A stretch of DNA of 64,000 bases from Taudactylus pleione (lineage: Eukaryota; Chordata; Amphibia; Anura; Myobatrachidae), in contig JAUIMM010000135.1 in the NCBI GenBank assembly GCA_031769625.1, forward strand, positions 6,995,501 through 7,059,500, in the 5' to 3' direction. Of the stretch, positions 1 through 11,119 are shown piece after piece (position 1 is the first letter of the stretch; every line of letters begins with the position of its first letter). The translations under genes and the position numbers were made by a program. The notes below the pieces were generated by a model. It worked only from the letters and a program-made list of their open reading frames with translations, was not told the origin of the DNA and did not search any database.

Positions 1-457
1 CAGCACTATATACTGCTGCACCTTTGTATAATGCCCACATGTACCCTCGGGTTCATATATGTATCTGGAAATCCTGCTCTGATACTAGCCAGTGCCTCCC
101 CAGCCATTTACTTCACCGCACGTCACTGATCGACCTTTAGTAAATATATCCCTAATCTTCATATGACATTCTATAAAATGACAGGTAGAAGCTGATTGGG
201 CAACTTCTCCACCAGTCAAGTTTTCCACTCTTTTCACTGCTTGGTACATCAAACCAGGTGCTAGGTGGAAGAATGAATTAATAGAAAGTACTGTCCTCCT
301 CTATTGCATTGATAATGTCCCCAGTGTCGGACTGGGGCATGAAAGGCCCACCAGGGGAATGGAACCACAGAGGCCCACTAAGGGGCATGCCAACAGCTGA
401 AAGGAAGTGTGGTCATCTGACCAGGGAGGAGTGGCCAGCCATTATAGCAGCGCCATA
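1..457. other. Unassigned non-coding flank
   Basis: I see no coding potential and no complete mobile element in this stretch. Positions 318-420 have the wording of repeat ends often seen in frog DNA (a 'gactggggcat...aggggaatgg' stretch), but no paired terminus was found. Confidence 0.3.
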
Positions 458-465
458 GTATAGTA

Positions 466-1252
466 CAGTGATTCCCAACCTTGGTTCTCAAGGCACACTA
501 ACAGTCCTGGTTTTAGTGATATCTATGCTTGAACACAGGTGGTTAAATCAAAATAACTAAGGTAATAATTAAGGGCCTGATTCAGAGCCGGACGCAATTA
601 GCACTCGCTTGTCCTGAAAATAGGGGTGGCTATTCAAATGAACCGTTCGCTGTTTGCAGTCTGTTCACGCCTCAAGGTCTGAACGAGCATACAAAACTTG
701 CGGTCGTTTTTTGGGAAACTACGCCCCCTGGCCGCTCACATCCTACGTCATGTCCGCTATTTATTAGATTAATTGATTACATCGAACAGGGTATGAACTG
801 CTCGCTATTCTTGTGGTCGGTTTTTGCTACCACAATTTTGCGAGCAGTTCTGGCTAAAAAATAACCCAGTGACATGGTCAATGACACTGCTGTTTTAATT
901 ATGCACACCCATAGAACGCCCGTTTTGACCTTTAAGCACGCCTGCATTCTGATTTCCACTCCCCGTTTTCAAGCACCTTCCCCTGTTACCACCCACATAC
1001 GCCTCATTCTGTCACTCAAATTGTCAGGCATTCGCTATTTTGCGAACACATGAATTTCAGCCGCACTGACTGGTTCGCGCATGCGTATAACGATCCGTAC
1101 GCATGCGCAGTTGGCCAAACATCGCTCGGAGCGAACGAGCTGCCGCTTACAAGTGGCTCTGAATCAGGCCCTAAGTCACCAGTGCTTAAGTGTGGCTATC
1201 CTTAAAACCTGGACTGTTAGTGTGCCTTGAGGACTGTGGTTGGGAACCCTTG
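466..1252. mobile_element. hAT-type MITE, split by a second MITE
   Basis: Near-symmetrical termini start CAGTGATTCCCAACC and end GGTTGGGAACCCTTG. The 8 bases GTATAGTA stand directly outside both ends (458-465 and 1253-1260), a perfect 8-bp target duplication as made by hAT transposases. There is no coding capacity, so it is non-autonomous. The body is interrupted at 573-1171. Other copies of the family lie at 37320-37449 and 38814-41620. Confidence 0.88.
573..1171. mobile_element. Harbinger-like MITE, family GGGCCTGATTCAG (copy A)
   Basis: The inverted termini are GGGCCTGATTCAGAGCC and GGCTCTGAATCAGGCCC. TAA flanks both ends (570-572 and 1172-1174), a 3-bp target duplication. The element is 599 bp, non-coding, and sits inside the hAT-type MITE at 466-1252, so it is the younger of the two. 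Three-bp duplications fit the PIF/Harbinger superfamily, but no transposase copy is present here to prove the assignment. Confidence 0.85.
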
Positions 1253-1634
1253 GTATAGTATATAAAGAAAAAATTGTACATTTCAAATAAGGCCAGTTTC
1301 ACATTTACTACTTTGTTTAATCCTATGTTGTATTATATTTTGGGGAGACACACTGACAGTGTATGTCCCCAGAATATTATACAAAGGATAACAAAACAGC
1401 AATTTAATTTAATAGTTTGTGTTAGCTAGCATAGACAGTGTGATCTCTAATGCATCTTCATAACACTGTCACTGACTGTTTTTTCTATAACCAGCTGAGT
1501 AAAGTTAAAAATGTCCTCCTGAGTTCCCCCTCTCTTTATTACAACAACACTAACATTGTTGGCTTAAGGCTCTATGGATCCACCTCTTTGCTGCTTACAT
1601 AGTATAGTACACCGACTCTGTCGAACTGTACTGT
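1253..1634. other. Old repeat including an empty insertion site
   Basis: There is no gene. Positions 1435-1480 (acagtgtgatctctaatgc then atcttcataacactg) recur split at 3106-3128 and 4709-4735. This paralogue therefore shows how the sequence looked before the MITE at 3131-4702 inserted. Confidence 0.6.
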
Positions 1635-2143
1635 GGGCATGATTCAGCAAGGAACGCAGTTGCTTATACGCACGCAATCAGTTGATTGCTGCGTACTGCA
1701 ATTGATTATGCATCGCAGTGCGCAAACTAGCAACTGCGATCGTGATTGCGATCAAAGAGAATACGCAGACCCATGGCAGAGTGCTTGACAAGAAGTGTAG
1801 TTTGTGGGTCGTGATGGGGGTGTGGTTGGGCGAACACAAGCGTGCCAGAGCATTTCAATGGAGTTGCAGGGGCGTGCATAAATTATCAACTGCGATACCA
1901 GAGGCCATCTGTCATAGCTGAAGTAAGCAATTCCTGATTAAGGTCTGGGCTTCATTAACCTTCCGATGTTACCGATAGTTTCTCTATGTTGGCCAAGTAT
2001 ATGGATGTAAGTAAGGGGAAGTGGGCATCCTTATGTCAGGCTACGTTCACAATGCGAATGCACACATTTACATATCACCGCTGATATTAGCAACTGTGTT
2101 GTGTGCATATAAGCAGAATAGCGATCCGTAGTGAATCAGGCCC
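1635..2143. mobile_element. Harbinger-like MITE (copy B)
   Basis: This is the same family as 573-1171. The left terminus GGGCATGATTCAG (one change) and right terminus TGAATCAGGCCC are flanked by TGT on both sides (1632-1634 and 2144-2146). It is 509 bp. A 67-codon frame inside it (from 1718) has no support as a gene. Confidence 0.8.
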
Positions 2144-2399
2144 TGTGTACACAAATTAAAATTTATGACTACTATCCACCCACCAAGCCAGACGAGTTAT
2201 TCAACAGTGTGGAACTTCTGGTGGTATTGGTATTCTGTGCTTAAGCGCTAAAGTCTAGTCACTCCTGTGGCAGAAGCTGCTTTAGGTTAGGTGGTAACCA
2301 ACTTCCCTATAAAATTAGTACAGTACAGTATGGTATACCCAAGCGCTAAACCTTTAAATATGACGTCATTAACACAATGGCTGCAGATGTAAAACTTAA

Positions 2400-3060
2400 T
2401 GATTTTATTGAATAAACATTTGTCAAAGTTGTATTAAAAGGATAATATGCAGCAGATAAGGGGATGGACATCCCTCAGATAAGATAGGAGGGTATTGGAT
2501 TTGTATATTCATATACACATCAGCTGGACAAACATGTAACAATAAACATAACAATGGGAGGATAGGAGTTTTTGAATGGGAGTGATGGACGCAGGACAAA
2601 TGTGGTATAATGAAGAATTGGGAAGGAGGGAGGGGAGGGTTGTGCGCTGTTCTTCACTATGCCAGATATGGGGTGCAATACAAGCGTCCGAAATCTTTGA
2701 GATGGCCAATAAGCTGACAACTGTAAATATTGATACATCTGTGGTGTGGTGCTCTCTTTTATAGTACTTACAACGTCTTGATGCGGGCGGGCAGGCAAAG
2801 TCTTTCTGTACACAGGGATGAGGCTGTCATCAGCGCTCTCCAACCAAGGGATGTATGTGCTGATCTCCTTAGTAGCCGCGTCCTGTCCTGGTAAGCAGTG
2901 GACATTTTGTAACTGGAGTGTGTGGGTCGGGAGGGCAATTGGTCCTCATATCTAGTATTATATGTCCTGTTCTAACGCGTTTCTGCCATGGTTTGGCCTT
3001 TATCAAGGGTTGTGAAATGCTGTCCCAAGTCTTTTATTTATACTTCGTGGATTGATTATG
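2400..3060 (-). mobile_element. Penelope-like terminal-repeat fragment (probable)
   Basis: Read on the - strand, 2967-3010 contains CCTTGATAAAGGCC, a short loop, GGC and AGAAACGCGTT. This is the stem-loop plus GAAACGCG arrangement also seen at 45884-45918 in the clear Penelope-like element of this window. No Penelope coding sequence remains. A 107-codon frame on the - strand (2520-2843) has no recognisable domain. Both the assignment and the borders are inferred from the motif only. Confidence 0.4.
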
Positions 3061-3130
3061 TCAGCCATCTTATTTGGTTATGTATCCTTGCAGTGTCAGC
3101 AAGCATTGACAGTGTGATCTCTAATGCCTA

Positions 3131-4702
3131 CCCTCCGACATGACCCGTTTCACCAGGTACAAAATGCTCTGCTCCTGAACTTCCCATCTAATTTATGATT
3201 GCAGACACCTGTGTTGAACTAGTCAATTAAAGAGACAGGTGTTTCAGCACAGATACACAAAAAGAGAAGAAAAAAGCACTGTCTCTTTGTTGGCGCACGG
3301 AAAGAAAAATAGATTAAAATATAACTTTTAATTATAAATATCTAAAATAACCTAGCCTTATTAGTGAAATATTCTGTAAAAATAAAAATCATGAAACAAA
3401 CACATAAATGTATATTATTCTGATATTCCTTTGTCAAAATTAAACAATAACACAATAAATAGTGTGTTTGTCTCTGTGTCCTTATTGTTGTTGTTAATTG
3501 AATTATAGGAATTTCTTTTATTGATAATTCATTCTCAAGTGGATTGTGCCTATTACAAACCTACAGTTGTGTATAAATGGTAATGCTGTTGGATATCTCA
3601 AACTAATACTGCGTTCATGCAACTTATATGCTTGACCAGTCTCGTATTGCCATTGATTATATAAAGTTAGTGATTGAGACTGTAAACCAACAACTATTGC
3701 CACTGTAGTAATTATAGCGCCCTCTATGGGGAAAAGTGCTTCTTCAACTTGGGTTACGCCACATGGGAACATGTATCTATATCTCATTTCAAAGTATTGA
3801 CTATCCCTCTTTATAAGGCTACATATTGTTCATCAATCGTATAAATTACTACTTATAGATCTATAAGTAGTAATTTATATGATTGATGAACAATATGTAG
3901 CCTTATAAAGAGGGATAGTCAATACTTTGAAATGAGATATGGATACATGTTCCCATGTGGCGTAACCCAAGTTGAAGAAGCACTTTTCCCCATAGAGGGC
4001 GCTATAATTACTACAGTGGCAATAGTTGTTGGTTTACAGTCTCAATCACTAACTTTATATAATCAATGGCAATACGAGACTGGTCAAGCATATAAGTTGC
4101 ATGAACGCAGTATTAGTTTGAGATATCCAACAGCATTACCATTTATCCACAACTGTAGGTTTGTAATAGGCACAATCCACTTGAGAATGAATTATCAATA
4201 AAAGAAATTCCTATAATTCAATTAACAACAACAATAAGGACACAGAGACAAACACACTATTTATTGTGTTATTGTTTAATTTTGACAAAGGAATACCAGA
4301 ATAATATACATTTATGTGTTTGTTTCATGATTTTTATTTTTACAGAATATTTCACTAATAAGGCTAGGTTATTTTAGATATTTATAATTAAAAGTTATAT
4401 TTTAATCTATTTTTCTTTCCGTGCGCCAACAAAGAGACAGTGCTTTTTTCTTCTCTTTTTGTGTATCGTTTATTACTGTCTGTGGCAGCACCCCCATGGG
4501 ATAATCATACACTAGTGAGTTATCAACAAGTTGGGGTTATCTTATTTAAAATTATTTTCAAATTAAACCTTGTGCAGAGATGCTATCCAAGTTCCCCACT
4601 CCCAACTTATAAGTTTCAGCACAGATGGCTGCAATCATAAATTAGGTGGGAAGTCCAGGAGCAGAGCATTTTGTACCTTGTGGAACAGGTTATGTTGGAG
4701 GG
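3131..4702. mobile_element. MITE with CCCTCC-type termini, hit by a palindromic insertion
   Basis: The left part (ccctccgacatgacc... to 3254) and right part (4613-4702, ending ...tatgttggaggg) are inverted matches, including the stretch around aatgctctgctcctg at 3164-3178. Flanks TCTAATGC and GCTAATAC suggest a worn 8-bp duplication, and the sequence at 1435-1480 is an unoccupied copy of the target. Everything between 3255 and 4612 is a later insertion. Confidence 0.65.
3253..4466. repeat. Spacer-less 1.2 kb inverted repeat (foldback)
   Basis: The arms 3253-3859 and 3860-4466 are 607 bp each. They meet with no spacer at a tatAGATCTata centre. Only a handful of differences were noticed (for example near 3423/4296, 3574/4148 and 3780/3940). 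Each arm carries the same 89-codon frame, on the - strand at 3518-3787 and on the + strand at 3932-4201; its product resembles nothing I know. GTTTCAGCACAGAT occurs at 3241-3254 and 4613-4626, so the palindrome plus 146 bp (to 4612) looks inserted with a 14-bp target duplication, as in target-primed retroposition. Confidence 0.85.
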
Positions 4703-5008
4703 TTTGCTAATACATCTTCATAACACTGCCATTGCCTGAAAAAGGTGGGCGATCATATAAAGGGAGTGCAGAGGGATAACAAACAGGTTGCAATATGTGG
4801 TGTGTAATGTACAGTAAGCCTAAAGGGAAATCTGTACAGTTGCATAAATACAAAGCGTGAGATGGTATATATTTGTCTTGTAGTGAGGCTTGTCTACGTT
4901 GGACTAGCTTGGCAGAGGATGTGCTCTAGGTTATGCTGGGCTTTTTATTTGTTAATGTTAGTTTGAAATGTGTCAAGTACATAACCTTTGTATGAGGGGG
5001 TTGGGTAT
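4703..5008. other. Unassigned non-coding stretch
   Basis: This is mixed-composition sequence with no open frame of interest. The first ~35 bases continue the repeat that holds the insertion at 3131-4702. Nothing else was recognised. Confidence 0.3.
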
Positions 5009-5366
5009 GGGATGCCGGCGTTCAAAATCCTGATGCTGGCATCCCGACAGGGTAAGGATACCGACACCTGTCGGTAGGTATCCTCACTCTCCCCCGCGTG
5101 CCTAAACCTAACGTCCCCTAAACCTAACCCTCGCCCCAGTGCCTAAACCTAACCTACCCTCCACGCACCCTAAACTTAACCCTCCAACTTAGTGCCTAAC
5201 CCTAACCTCCCCCTCCCTGTACCCTAAACCTAACACTTCCCCATAGTGCCTAACCCTAACCTCGCCCCCTCCCCCCTAATCCTGCTACTTACCTTCAGGA
5301 TTCCATCGGTCAAGATGCCGACGCCGGGATTCTGACTGGTGCTGGGATATTGAACATATCCCGTAT
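5009..5366. mobile_element. MITE remnant with CCTAACCCT-rich core
   Basis: The ends gggatgccggcgttcaaaat and a right end containing gatgccgacgccgggatt...catatcccg are inverted relatives. The core (5095-5280) consists of degenerate pieces such as CCTAAACCTAACC separated by C-rich spacers. A related core lies at 62580-62735. This is an element core, not a telomere tract. Confidence 0.6.
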
Positions 5367-5468
5367 AAGGGGTATTTTAGGGATAGCGAGTTAGTGCTAG
5401 TTTGATTTTGATAATGAGCCACTGGTAATAGACAGTTTGCTAATCATAAGCCTGAACAATGTCCAGTG

Positions 5469-5635
5469 CAGTGGTGTCAAACTTGGGCCATCCAGCGTTA
5501 GTGGAAGTACACATCCCAGCATGCACTGCCACAGTTTTGCTATTAGGGCATGCTAAAACAGTGGCAGGGCATGCTGGGATATGTAGTCCACAATAGCTGG
5601 ATGGCCACGAGTTTGACCGACCCTGGTTCTAGTGT
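5469..5635. mobile_element. Short palindromic MITE
   Basis: It starts CAGTGGTGTCAAACT and ends AGTTTGACCGACCCTG. The arms pair through ggccatccagc/gctggatggcc and cagcatgc/gcatgctg. The flanking octamers gtccagtg and gttctagt are only partly alike, so a target duplication is doubtful. The form is hAT-like. Confidence 0.7.
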
Positions 5636-5639
5636 ATAT

Positions 5640-6010
5640 TGATGATTGCTTCAGAGAGAGTGCCAGCTTCCAGACGGATTGTAGTTGGTGCTGGTCACCT
5701 GTTCTGTATGAAAAAATATATGAGAGAATGTTTTAACTACATATGCACAGTGGATATATGTGTTAAGTTTGCATATGGCAGGCTAGGCATTATGACTTGG
5801 GGGGTGGGGTATGTGTTTTGTTCCTAGTGGGAATGGCAAGATGAATCTGAGTGTACTGACTAGGTGGTGTTGTATGATTGAAAATGGAATAGTTATTAAG
5901 TTGGATCTGAATAATAAATGCTACAAAAATGTTTTATTTAAAAAGTGTGGAGCTTCTACCCGGCAAGAAGGGGACTGTCTCCTGCAGCAGCCTTGCTAAG
6001 CCGCTTCCCC
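5640..6010 (+). other. Unassigned stretch with short open frames
   Basis: Two overlapping 62-codon frames (5639-5827 and 5811-5999) occur here. They show no recognisable domain, and I found no convincing splice or start context. Confidence 0.2.
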
Positions 6011-6019
6011 TCCCCCTTC

Positions 6020-6375
6020 CCATGATGTCACCACTGATTCCGAGTGGTACATGATTGTACTGGAGCCGTCTGCAGTCTGCAGCTGTCGCCGGAGCAGTCA
6101 ACTCAACAGCTCACTGTACCCGGCAAGCAGCTATACAACAGCGCCGTCGGTGACATGCGCTAAGCCCCGCCCCTATGACGTCACCACTGATTCTGGAATT
6201 GGAATTGGTGGTGTTACTAATAAAGGAGATGCTGCTGATATAGGAGCCGGCCGCCCGTACACCCACCACCCGCAACTTGCAGCTGCCGCCGGGTGTCAGT
6301 AGCATGACTGCCCAGCAAGCAGCTAAATAATGGTGCCAGTGACATGCAGAAAGCCCCGCCCTCCTGCTATAGAGG
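6020..6375. repeat. Imperfect tandem duplication (~190 bp unit)
   Basis: The order of landmarks repeats twice: cagctgtcgccgg then ggcaagcagctatacaacagcgcc then gtgacatgcgctaagccccgcc (6080-6176), and cagctgccgccggg then agcaagcagctaaataatgg then gtgacatgcagaaagccccgcc (6280-6362). A gatgtcaccactgattc/gacgtcaccactgattc pair starts each unit. The sequence is GC-richer than its surroundings. No gene was recognised. Confidence 0.65.
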
Positions 6376-6399
6376 GCGTGGCTATATTAAACTGGGGCC

Positions 6400-7008
6400 C
6401 ACCGGGGAAATCCCTGAATCCCCGGCGGCCCAGTCCGAGCCTGAATGTCCCATGTCTTTTGCAGTTTTTGATTTTTCACCACTATGGGCAAATGCTAGTA
6501 TACATCTACAGGGAGGGGAATAGTTTGGTAGTTTTTCTAATAAAATTACCAGAAGTCACACTGGTAAAAAAAAATTTAATTTTTAACAACTGGATAAACA
6601 AAGTTTAGATCATAAGACCTACTGTTACATTTAGAAACTGTATTATTAATATTTTATTATTATTTTTTAGAGAGGGCAGTTTTTATTATTATATCTTTAT
6701 TTACTGAGTTTATTTGCGCTACTGGGCCAACTGCAAAATAAATGGCTGGCAATGTTAGGAAATACAGTATACTGTACATGTACTATTTGGCCTGTTTTCT
6801 TTGTGACAAGAGCTCACTATTATTGAACATTTTTATGCACAGTTTGGGTATTTTAAAGGATTTTTCACAATTCTTTAAGATCATGTATAATATAAACACA
6901 ACTTTGCTTTCTTTGTTTTTAAATTATTTCCCTCTTTATTTTTTTTTAAAATCTTTTCCATATACTAACTTTGGTTTGAATATTCTTTTTAAAATATGTA
7001 TCATTGGT
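6400..7008. other. AT-rich non-coding stretch
   Basis: The region is T-rich with a 102-codon frame (6742-7050) that is compositionally driven and ends inside the following transposon. I see no gene. Confidence 0.3.
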
Positions 7009-7016
7009 ACAGTAGA

Positions 7017-8466
7017 CAGGGGCATAACCAGAGGTATGGGGGCCACATAGCAAAATTTCCTCGGGGCACCCATAGGTCTACCTATACATTGCCCCTGTAG
7101 TTGTACCCATTATGCAATATCCACTGTAGTTGTGACCCTTATGCAGTGCCCATTATATAATGCCCACTGTAGTTGTGCATATCAGGGCCGCCATCAGAAA
7201 TTGTGGGGACGTGACTGACAAAATAGGCAGGGACCCTCCCCCCTGCTATTAAATACCCAGCCTTTTTTTTATCAACTCAGCCCCCTATTATTAGATACAG
7301 TATGTGTGCCCGGCCTTTTTTCATCACCTCAACCCCCCCCCTTTTTAAATACAGTCTATGCGCCAAGACTTTTTTTTTTTTTATCACCTCACTTACCTTA
7401 TTTACATTGAGAAGGATCCTCTTCCTACACGGTCCCCCAGCCCTGCAAACGCGGCTGCTCCTCTTCATCCACGGCTCCGACGTCAACCCTGCCCTCCAGT
7501 TTACACAGTGACAGTCAGAATACAAAACAGTGCGCGCGCGTGACCTGACGTCGGTGTGCGCGCACTGTTTTGGTGTCTACTGTCACTGTAAGCTGGTGGA
7601 GGAGCGGGCCCGAGTGGTCCTTGGCTGCCTCCTCCAGCTCCCTACTATGATGATGTTTCATCCAGGTCGGCGGGCGGTAGCAGCGGCAGTCGGGCCCCCG
7701 TCTTTTCAAGGGGAAAGTTCAAGCTGCAGGCTCTGCAGTGGCGGTACTAGCCCCCCGTTCAGCCAGATGCCACCCCCCCCTGTTCAGCCAGAGGCCGGGC
7801 CCGGGACTACAGTCCCTTCAGTCCCCCCCTGATGGCGGCCCTGGTGCCCATGATGCAGTGCCCCCAGTAATGCCTCTAGTAGTGTCCCTTATATTGTGCC
7901 CCCAGTAATGCTCCTAATGCAGTGCCCCAGTAATGCCCCTAGTAGTGCCCCTTATGCTGTGCCCTCAATAATGCCCCCAGTAGTGCCCATTTTGCAGTGC
8001 CCCCAGTAGTACCCCTTTTGCAGTGCCCCCAGTAATGACCCTTATGTTGTGCCCTCAATAATGCCCCTAGTAGTGCCTCTTATGCTGTGACCCCCCTCCC
8101 CTGTGCAGTACTTACCTCTCTTCATGCTGGTTGCTGGGCAACGCTCCAGTCCACGCCGTTAGCTCTCCCGCATAGACACTGCTGTTGACTGGATCTAACT
8201 AGATCCAGCAGCAGGGGCAACCTCCTCTCATAGCGGATGATGAGAGTGATGAAATGACATCATCCAAGCACCCGCGCACTGCATTACTGGAAACTCTGGC
8301 CTCTGAACAATCTTAGGTGTCTTTAGTCTCTAATCGCTTCAGAGACCAGCATCCCCAGTTGTACCAGCAAGTCTTGGCTCCCTGTGCTACAGAGGGTGCA
8401 GGGGGATGCTTGATGGGCTGACGGGCCCCCTAAGCCGCCTGGCCCCATAGCAAGTGCACGTCACTG
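7017..8466. mobile_element. hAT-type non-autonomous element with 8-bp duplication
   Basis: ACAGTAGA stands at both borders (7009-7016 and 8467-8474). The termini CAGGGGCATAACC and GTGCACGTCACTG are of the hAT CAG...CTG kind. Much of the body is a run of related pieces such as agtgcccccagtaatgcc and agtagtgcccctt (7085-7180 and 7850-8090), a short-period internal repeat. The body is interrupted at 7183-7843. No transposase frame is present. Confidence 0.85.
7183..7843. mobile_element. hAT-type MITE nested in the 7.0-8.5 kb element
   Basis: The 15-base inverted termini CAGGGCCGCCATCAG and CTGATGGCGGCCCTG are perfect. Flanking octamers GTGCATAT and GTGCCCAT differ at two positions, consistent with an aged 8-bp duplication. 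It splits the internal repeat of the host element, so it inserted later. The core is GC-rich around 7540-7820 and contains a cgcgcgcgtgacctgacgt stretch. Confidence 0.8.
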
Positions 8467-8524
8467 ACAGTAGATGTTTGCTCTTTGTTTTCATTTGTTG
8501 TAGATGGTGTATGCCTACTATATA

Positions 8525-8842
8525 ATGCTGGGTATGCACTTGTTGATATATCGTTCATTCGATCGCCGGTCTTGTACACCTGATGTATTTGTCAATGACG
8601 TCGTTCACAGGCATATCAGGATGGCCCTGCAGCATAGCCTATGCCAATATTTCTGAAAGATACATTGGTGCATCTGCGTGTGTGTAAGAGCGACCCATTG
8701 ACCGCCTGTACACTTGCTGCAGGGACATGCCTATTGGACAACAAATGTCCGCCCAGTTGTGATGTCAGGCCAGGCACAATGGGCCAATCGGATGGCAGAT
8801 TGGTCTGCTGACCGATTCATTGCCCTAGTGTTTACCCAGCAT
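8525..8842. mobile_element. MITE with TA duplication (Tc1/mariner-like size class)
   Basis: The left end ATGCTGGGTATGCACT and right end AGTGTTTACCCAGCAT are inverted and flanked by TA on each side. It is 318 bp and non-coding. The superfamily is not certain, because TA duplications occur in more than one. A related terminus may start the fragment at 35428. Confidence 0.65.
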
Positions 8843-8844
8843 TA

Positions 8845-9917
8845 CAGCCATCTAACTGAAAATTAAATTTAATCTAGTTATAGTCTTTGCCCTGTTTATC
8901 ATATCAATAACATTTGTTTGGTAGATAGTTCTTAAAAGTGAAACATTTATTGACATGAAATATATCTTGAGTTGGAAGGTCAGGTCCAGAGTGCTCCTAG
9001 GACGATTATTCGTAGTGCTCTGGTTTCTTATTATTAACTATATTTCCACATGGAGGAGCAAGTACTGTACACTGTTGCATATTTCTGAATGATTAGATTA
9101 TTGTCCCTGTATAAAGATTTCAATACAACTTATTGCTTAATATAAATTATCTTGTATCAGTTTGTGTTATATCAGTAAGGGCTAAGTTTAATAGTGGTCA
9201 GGCATGCAGGTAATTATTGTACAGATATCCAGGTAATTATTAGAGTACATAAATTACATGTATGCTGATGAAGAATTGCTAAACCACTATGCTGGTAAAG
9301 AGCAGGTATCATGTGTATACAAGGGGCAGATGCACTAAAGTTAGAAATGCTGTCAAACCACTGAAAATGCCATTTGACCGCATTTCTTATATGACGTTGC
9401 CCTATAGAAGCCAGTGGGGTTCTTTTCGTAGAGTGATGTGGCAGGGATCCAATCAGATCCCTCCCAGCACCTCCTGCAGCGCCTGTGTCATTGTGTAAAT
9501 GCACAGAATGGCACCTGAGGGACTCCTGGGTCATAGACCCGTAAGTCCATTACTTGCAAAGGACATCTCTCTTGGTAAGTTTTTGTACATGAATACCGAT
9601 GTAATTAATGCCCGCATGCATGCAAAGAGTGGTGGGATGCATCGCATGCAAATTGTGATGTGCCATGCATCCCGCCCAAAGAGATCTGAGCTGTATTTGA
9701 ATAGTACATGGTGCATTAGTTTGAGTGTGCATTGGTCTGATTTTTAATAGGATGGATTTGCTAATAGAGTGTAATTCAATCAAATTCCACATGGCTGTCC
9801 CCTTAGGTTCCCACTATTTGTCCTATCACATTTACAACTAGAGAAAGCTTAAAATTATATATCTTATGCATTAAAAAGATATCTCCTTGATATCACAATA
9901 TGGTGAAATATTTTATA
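8845..9917. other. Unassigned stretch with MITE fragments
   Basis: Positions 9326-9350 read like one terminus (ggggcagatgcactaa) of the MITE family seen whole at 25271-25434, but the partner terminus is absent. The several 60-100-codon frames at 9214-9792 overlap one another on both strands and have no domain. No gene is supported. Confidence 0.35.
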
Positions 9918-9922
9918 GTATG

Positions 9923-10823
9923 TGTCACAACCAGGGTTTCTCGGCATAGGGGTCAACGGGTATTACCTGTGAGGGTTCTGTGGCATTGTCCTTCTGGCAG
10001 TGGAGCTGGTGTCTGGCTGCAGGCGTTGGCTGTGTGAAGTGTTCCGCAGGCACTGTGTCATTCTGGCCGGGGTAATCCTGGTGGTGTTTCCATTCCGCTC
10101 TGGTATGGACACCGTCATCTTGCCTCTGGTCATGTGACTTAACTGCTCCAGTCCTGGGATGTCACATCCTCTCCCTGACCTATCATGATTCTGCACTGGG
10201 TACTTAAGGGAATTCAGAGCTTCCCATAGTTGTCAGTGCAATGTGTTTTACAGCGTATGCTGTGAGAGAGTTCCTGTGCTCCTGTAACCTGCCTGTTTGA
10301 GTGCTCACCTGTGCTCCTGCTGGATCCCAGCTTCCAAGTAGCCTGCACCACTCTGCCTGCTCCCAGTCTCCTGCTGGAACCATCCTGCACCTTCTACTTA
10401 ACCTTTCCATGCCAAAGGACCTGTGTGTACAGTTAACCCTGAACCTATACTGCCTCCATTTACCTAGCTCTCTGATTCTACACTGAGCCATCTCAGTACA
10501 ATTCTCCACTTAATTCATCAGCTGCTGCTATTCTAATTACTCCATTACCTCTCCGGATTTCACCTCACCAGTTTCAATCAATACTGTTATTCTGTCTGCA
10601 GCCTTGCAGTGACCATTTATTAGTTCTGCCACTACCTGGACATTACCTATACATACTTCACTACAGTTTCTAAGCATCACCCTCCTCTTATTATTTTGGA
10701 CTTTATTTTATCTGTGTACATGTCTGCAAGTTCACCATTAAAAAAACACTTTTCAATTTAAATCTGTTCAGGTGTCTGCTCCTATTTCCACCCCGGGGTC
10801 CAAAACAAACTCAGATCCTAACA
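9923..10823. mobile_element. Solo LTR, 901 bp, TSD GTATG
   Basis: It starts TGTCACAACC and ends GATCCTAACA, the TG...CA form of an LTR. GTATG flanks both sides (9918-9922 and 10824-10828). There are no internal genes, so it is what remains after recombination between two LTRs. The insertion broke the left arm of the inverted pair described at 9815-16165. The right arm keeps the site unbroken with a single CATAC (16014-16018), which independently confirms the insertion. Confidence 0.92.
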
Positions 10824-11119
10824 GTATGTGAATAAAGATAGAATAAGTTTGTTTTTAGAAATAAAACTATATATTTCAATGCTGTGGCTAATGTCTTTAA
10901 TAGTTCTTTCTTAGTATTGTAATTATTAATGCTCAGTGGCGTTATTCTGCTTATATGAATCTTAGGGGTCAAACCTATTAGCCGTGATGATCTCGCCACC
11001 GCGAGTTATCGCGGCAATGGGCGCTCTTTACTGCAGCCTAGATTCACAGAATTTTGTTCGCAGCCCAATAGGGCTGCCAGCAAAATTCTGCAAATTCGGT
11101 CTCAGCTGATCTTCCATCC

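Noticed and set aside
5095..5280. Interstitial telomere repeat (CCCTAA-like pieces, also at 62580-62735)
   Set aside because: The pieces are irregular and separated by C-rich spacers, and both occurrences lie within MITE-like elements with inverted ends. No run of exact TTAGGG units exists.
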